Source: CAYQQQ01 sp964420125 (GTDB taxonomy: Bacteria; Actinomycetota; Acidimicrobiia; Acidimicrobiales; Microtrichaceae). Taken from it: DNA of 64,000 bases. This document shows, one piece after another, positions 60,765 through 64,000 of the stretch (the first letter of the stretch is position 1; each line of letters starts with the position of its first letter). The notes under the pieces are model-generated. The model did no database searches and was not told the DNA's origin. It saw only the letters and a program-made list of their open reading frames with translations. The stretch spans positions 17,352 through 81,351 of the forward strand of contig CAYQQQ010000020.1 of NCBI GenBank assembly GCA_964420125.1, read 5' to 3'. The position numbers and the translations under genes are program-made.

Positions 60765-62387
60765 ATGACATGGAACATGGCAGACCTGTTCGAGTCCGTC
60801 GTCGACGTGATCGGCGACCGAGTGTCCCTGGTGGTGCCCAACGCACCGGGTGGGCGCCTCGAGCTGACCTTCGAGCAGCTGGAGGCGCGGGTGAACCGCC
60901 TCGCCCACGTGCTGCTCGACGCCGGGGTCCGTCCCGGGGACAAGGTCGGCATCTACGGCTACAACGGCACCCAGTGGGTGGAGGGCGAGTGGGCCGCCTG
61001 GAAGATCCGCGCCGTGCCGGTGAACGTCAACTACCGCTACGTCGAGGGCGAGTTGCGCTACCTGTTCGACAACGCCGACATGGTGGCCCTCGTGCACGGG
61101 GCGGAGTTCAGCCCCCGCATCGCCGCGGTGAGAGACGACTGCCCCACCCTCACCACCTGCGTCGCCTACGACGACGGCTCCGGCACCGACATCTCGATCT
61201 GCGGCGCCCTCGACTACGACGCCGCGACCGCCACCGCCTCGCCCGAGCGCGACTTCGCCCCCCGCAGCGACGACGACCAGTACATCCTCTACACCGGCGG
61301 CACCACCGGCATGCCCAAGGGCGTGATGTGGCGCCAGGAGGACTTCTTCAAGGCCACCATCGGCCCGATCCTCGCGGCGCTCACCACCCCGATCGAGCGG
61401 GAGGAGGAGGTGCCCGAGCGGGCGCTGGCCTCCAGCCAGGGCGTCGGGTTCCCCGTCGCACCGCTCATGCACGGCGCGGCCCAGTGGTCGAGCATCTCCA
61501 ACGCCCTCCAGGGCACGAAGATGGTGCTCAGCACCGCCCGCCACATGGATCCCCTGGAGGTCTGGCGCATCACCGCGGACGAGAAGGTGATGACCATGAA
61601 CCTGGTCGGCGACGCCCAGGCCCGACCCCTCATCGAGGCCCTCGCCGAGCACCGCGACGACGTAGACGTCAGCTCCCTGTTCCTGGTGAGCTCCGGTGGC
61701 GCCATCCTCTCCCCGGCGGTGAAGGCCCGGTTCAACGAGGTGCTGCCCAACGTGATCGTCTTCGATGCCCTCGGCGCCTCCGAGACCGGCTACCAGGGCG
61801 CCAGCGCCGGCGCGGATGCCCAGGGTCGGCCGAAGTTCATGTTCGGCGAGCACACGATCGTGATCGACGACGAGGGCAACCCCACCACACCCGGCGACGG
61901 GGTGGTCGGCCGCCTGGTGCGACGCGGGCACATCCCCCTCGGCTACTACAAGGACGACAAGAAGACCGCCGAGACCTTCCCGGTCATCAACGGCCAGCGG
62001 TGGGTGGTGCCCGGCGACATGGCGGTGGCGGAGGCCGACGGCACCATCACCCTGCTCGGCCGGGGATCGGTGAGCATCAACTCCGGCGGGGAGAAGATCT
62101 ACCCCGAGGAGGTGGAGCTGGTGCTCAAGGGCCATCCCGAGGTGTACGACGCGGTGGTGGTCGGCGTACCCGACGAGCGCTGGGGCGAGCGCGTCGTGGC
62201 GGTGGTCGTGCCCCGCGAGGGAGCCGAGCCCACCGTGCAGGAGCTGCACGACTACGGCAAGGAGCTCATCGCCAGCTACAAGCTGCCCAAGGAGCTCTGC
62301 TTCGTGGAGGAGATGGTCCGTTCGCCCTCGGGCAAGGCCGACTACCGCTGGGCGAAGTCGGTCGCCCTCGATCAGGCCGGGGGCTGA
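60765..62387 (+). CDS. FadD19-like acyl-CoA synthetase
   Basis: A 540-residue AMP-forming acyl-CoA synthetase. VNVNYRYVEGELRYLFDNADMVALVH is nearly the text of mycobacterial FadD19/FadD17-type enzymes, which activate long-chain acids and steroid side chains. YILYTGGTTGMPKGVMWR is the P-loop, VFDALGASETGYQG the adenine motif, VPGDMAVAEADGTITLLGRGSVSINSGGEKIYPEEVE the hinge, and SGKADYRWAK the catalytic Lys. TAGTGT ends 8 bases before the ATG, as in leaderless promoters. With the P450, SDR and acyl-CoA dehydrogenase it fits lipid or sterol catabolism. Confidence 0.94.
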   Translation: MTWNMADLFESVVDVIGDRVSLVVPNAPGGRLELTFEQLEARVNRLAHVLLDAGVRPGDKVGIYGYNGTQWVEGEWAAWKIRAVPVNVNYRYVEGELRYLFDNADMVALVHGAEFSPRIAAVRDDCPTLTTCVAYDDGSGTDISICGALDYDAATATASPERDFAPRSDDDQYILYTGGTTGMPKGVMWRQEDFFKATIGPILAALTTPIEREEEVPERALASSQGVGFPVAPLMHGAAQWSSISNALQGTKMVLSTARHMDPLEVWRITADEKVMTMNLVGDAQARPLIEALAEHRDDVDVSSLFLVSSGGAILSPAVKARFNEVLPNVIVFDALGASETGYQGASAGADAQGRPKFMFGEHTIVIDDEGNPTTPGDGVVGRLVRRGHIPLGYYKDDKKTAETFPVINGQRWVVPGDMAVAEADGTITLLGRGSVSINSGGEKIYPEEVELVLKGHPEVYDAVVVGVPDERWGERVVAVVVPREGAEPTVQELHDYGKELIASYKLPKELCFVEEMVRSPSGKADYRWAKSVALDQAGG

Positions 62388-62393
62388 TCGAGG
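62366..62393. terminator. Bidirectional terminator between convergent fadD and VOC genes
   Basis: A perfect 10-bp stem, CCTCGATCAG/CTGATCGAGG (62366-62375 with 62384-62393), with the 8-nt loop GCCGGGGG. It overlaps the fadD stop codon and ends one base before the VOC stop codon at 62395. Confidence 0.7.
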
Positions 62394-62394
62394 C

Positions 62395-63180
62395 TCACTC
62401 GACGGTGAAGTGGCCCAGGAAGAACATGGCCCCGGTGGGGTCGGTGACACCCGAGAACACCCCGGGGCCCATGGCCATGGGCGGGAGGAACACCGAACCG
62501 TCGAGGCGTTCGGCCAACGCCGTGGACTCCTCGCAGCTCTCCACCGCGAAGTACACCGCCCAGTAGCTCGGCGCTTCCGGCGGCACGCCCTCGGGCATGG
62601 CCATCGCCCCGCCGTTGGAGGTGTCGGGACCCTCCTTGGCGTCGAGGTGGACGACCTGGTAGCCGCCGGAGTCGGGCATCTCCTCCCAACGCCATCCGAA
62701 CACCTCGGCGTAGAAGGGCATAGCAGCAGCCAGGTCACGGGTCTGCAGCTCGTTCCAGGTGAGCGACCCGGGCACGTTGAACACCTCGGCGCCTTCGTGG
62801 TCGCGTGGCTCCCACACGCCGAACACCGCACCGCTGGGGTCGGCGATCATGGCCATCCGCCCCTGGGTCATCACGTCCATCGCCGGCATCACCACGGTGC
62901 CCCCGGCAGCCTCGGCGGACGCACAGGTGGTGTCGGCGCGCTCCACGATGACGTAGCTGTTCCACAGCGAGGGCACGCCGGCCTCCGCCATGCCGGGGGG
63001 CTGCGGACCCATGCCGGCGACCTGCTTCCCCCCGAGGCGACACATCGTGTAGCTCACGCCCATGGGGGTGGGGATCTCCTCCATCTCCCAGCCGAAGAGG
63101 CCGGAGTAGAAGTCCCTGGCACGGTCGACGTCGCTGGTGGCGAGGTCGACCCAACCGAACAATCCGGGCAGCAGTCCCAT
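62395..63180 (-). CDS. Two-domain VOC (glyoxalase-like) protein
   Basis: A 261-residue protein with two VOC modules (about 7-130 and 140-258): FGWVDLATSDVDRARDFYSGLFGWEMEEI opens the first and WNELQTRDLAAAMPFYAEVFGWRWEEM the second. Metal-binding residues of glyoxalase I-like enzymes are only partly present. It resembles actinobacterial glyoxalase-like resistance or hydroxylase proteins (CFP32 type). The ATG at 63180 is the only good start. Substrate unknown. Confidence 0.92.
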   Translation of the reverse strand: MGLLPGLFGWVDLATSDVDRARDFYSGLFGWEMEEIPTPMGVSYTMCRLGGKQVAGMGPQPPGMAEAGVPSLWNSYVIVERADTTCASAEAAGGTVVMPAMDVMTQGRMAMIADPSGAVFGVWEPRDHEGAEVFNVPGSLTWNELQTRDLAAAMPFYAEVFGWRWEEMPDSGGYQVVHLDAKEGPDTSNGGAMAMPEGVPPEAPSYWAVYFAVESCEESTALAERLDGSVFLPPMAMGPGVFSGVTDPTGAMFFLGHFTVE

Positions 63181-63281
63181 GGTGGACTCCGATCACGAGT
63201 GGTCTTGACGACGGTCGAGGTCACCCTAACCAGCAGGTGCGACATCGCATCGTCGGCTCCGAGGGGCGGCCCCGACTCTGC

Positions 63282-63569
63282 TCACCACTCCAGCCAGGAC
63301 CGCTCCTCACCTACCACCTCCAGCTCCGGTCGGGACCACACGAGGCCCACCACCGAGTCCATCACCTCCTCGGCGAGGCCGGGCGCCCCCGACACCACCG
63401 CGAACCCCACCACCGCACGCTGGTGGGAGTCCTGGCCGTCCACCTCCGCCACGCTCACCGGGTAGCGGGACCGGGCCCGCTCCAGCACCGAGGCCAGCAC
63501 CTGGCGCTTGTCCTTGAGCGAACGGGCCTGGGGGATGCGCAGCTCCATGCGGACGGCCAGCACGTGCAC
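63282..63569 (-). CDS. DUF503 (YlxP-like) protein
   Basis: A 95-residue protein matching DUF503 in length and text: MHVLAVRMELRIPQARSLKDKRQVL at the N-terminus (start read as GTG 63569) and VSVAEVDGQDSHQRAVVGFAVVSG in the middle. In many bacteria YlxP lies near infB/rbfA; here it stands alone. Function unknown, possibly RNA- or ribosome-linked. Confidence 0.88.
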   Translation of the reverse strand: MHVLAVRMELRIPQARSLKDKRQVLASVLERARSRYPVSVAEVDGQDSHQRAVVGFAVVSGAPGLAEEVMDSVVGLVWSRPELEVVGEERSWLEW

Positions 63570-63659
63570 CGCCGCATCATGACGCACCGCAGCAACCTGC
63601 GCATCGCCGAACCACGTAGCACCGCACCACATCGTCGAGGACGCCGACCACCGAGAAAC

Positions 63660-63675
63660 CTGACACGTGTGTCAG
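63660..63675. promoter_or_regulatory. Palindrome upstream of the P450 gene
   Basis: CTGACAC-GT-GTGTCAG, 7-bp arms around 2 bases, 45 bases upstream of the P450 start. Symmetry and position resemble TetR-family operators of lipid genes in actinobacteria. Confidence 0.55.
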
Positions 63676-63720
63676 ACTGCGCTCTCGTCCGGCTCGCTCC
63701 CGCCTCGGAGGACCCACCGC

Positions 63721-64000
63721 ATGGAACAGACCGAGCTGCCCCCGAACCCCATGACGGGCATGGACCCGGAGATGGCCGCCAACCCGCAACCCACCTTCAA
63801 GGTGCTGCGGGAGACCTCCCCGGTGATGCGCATCGACGGCGTCGGGGTCGTGCTCGCCGGCCGGGCGGAGATCGAGGAGGCGTTCCGCCGGCCAGAGCTG
63901 TTCTCCTCCGACATGTCCGCGGTCGACCTCAAGAACCGACGGCCGATGATCCCCCTCCGGGTGGGCGCACCCGCGCGCGGGCAGGTCCGGCGGCGGGGGG
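63721..64000 (+). CDS. Cytochrome P450, truncated at window end
   Basis: The first 93 residues of a P450: MEQTELPPNPMTGMDPEMAANPQPTF, then VMRIDGVGVVLAGRAEIEEAFRRPELFSSDMSAVDLKNRRPMIPL. GGAGGA precedes the ATG at 63721. The next family segment should read like IDPPEH-x-x-YRR, but the sequence gives RVGAPARGQVRRRG with a run of G/C changes in the last 45 bases. That looks like low-quality contig-end sequence rather than biology. The heme Cys lies beyond the edge. Confidence 0.85.
   Translation, partial: MEQTELPPNPMTGMDPEMAANPQPTFKVLRETSPVMRIDGVGVVLAGRAEIEEAFRRPELFSSDMSAVDLKNRRPMIPLRVGAPARGQVRRRG

Overview
The window is a high-GC, densely coding chromosomal segment on which nearly all genes have an actinobacterial character: acyl-CoA carboxylase, acyl-CoA dehydrogenase, FadD19-like synthetase, MmpL transporter, an Ada-AlkA fusion, PPOX-class oxidoreductase, DesA3-like desaturase with its reductase, and a cytochrome P450. 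Frequent GTG starts and stop/start overlaps of the GTGA type run through it. The gene mix suggests an actinobacterium, perhaps of the class Acidimicrobiia; that placement is inference, not a database result. I see no rRNA, tRNA, CRISPR array, transposase or prophage.

Layout. 1-9.6 kb, mostly minus strand: a cut-off SDR, an AarF/UbiB kinase, a MOSC protein, a small PLDc_N/SHOCT membrane protein (plus), the two subunits of a biotin-dependent acyl-CoA carboxylase separated by two copies of a 54-bp palindromic repeat, and an MmpL transporter divergent from a TetR regulator across a 14-bp repeat array. 10.5-18.5 kb: two alpha/beta hydrolases, an SDR, an FAD amine oxidase, an SRPBCC protein, then a desaturase plus ferredoxin-reductase pair divergent from a MerR regulator. 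18.5-27 kb: a P-type H+-ATPase, a small winged-helix protein, a TylF-type methyltransferase, a divergent DNA-alkylation repair pair (ogt and a shortened ada-alkA), an AAA ATPase and an RmlD-like reductase. 27-33.7 kb: a patatin, a GGDEF-EAL protein, an unknown gene behind a putative IdeR/DtxR box, a YceI protein and a lipoprotein esterase.

33.8-45 kb is the most unusual part. It holds an acyltransferase fused to an alpha/alpha-toroid domain, a GH5 endoglycoceramidase-like lipoprotein, a PmoA-like (DUF6807) protein, a DUF2264-glycosyltransferase fusion, and a convergent four-gene operon (Old Yellow Enzyme, D-2-hydroxyacid dehydrogenase, sugar isomerase-like TIM barrel, DapA-like aldolase) in which every junction is a GTGA overlap. 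It reads as a glycoside or glycolipid processing locus. The three-gene plus-strand cassette is bracketed by two related palindromes.

45-64 kb carries dienelactone hydrolase, acyl-CoA synthetases, a secreted DUF11-like protein, a metal-receptor protein, an acyl-CoA dehydrogenase, an RsbW-like/GNAT fusion, an apparently permuted alkaline-phosphatase-fold enzyme, a lipid-type operon (ceramidase-like, PlsC-like, small PLDc_N protein, NuoF-like), an SDR/PPOX pair, a two-domain VOC protein, DUF503 and a P450 cut off by the window end.

The main discovery candidate is a dispersed family of about 50-bp palindromes with fixed ends GTTCTGTT...AACAGAAC. There are five good copies and one decayed copy. 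Their stems co-vary by compensatory changes, and most of them sit inside or across the ends of reading frames: one encodes part of the desaturase N-terminus, three supply the C-terminal codons or the stop of a gene, and the decayed one coincides with a lost reading frame. One copy lies between divergent genes, so simple transcription termination does not explain the family.
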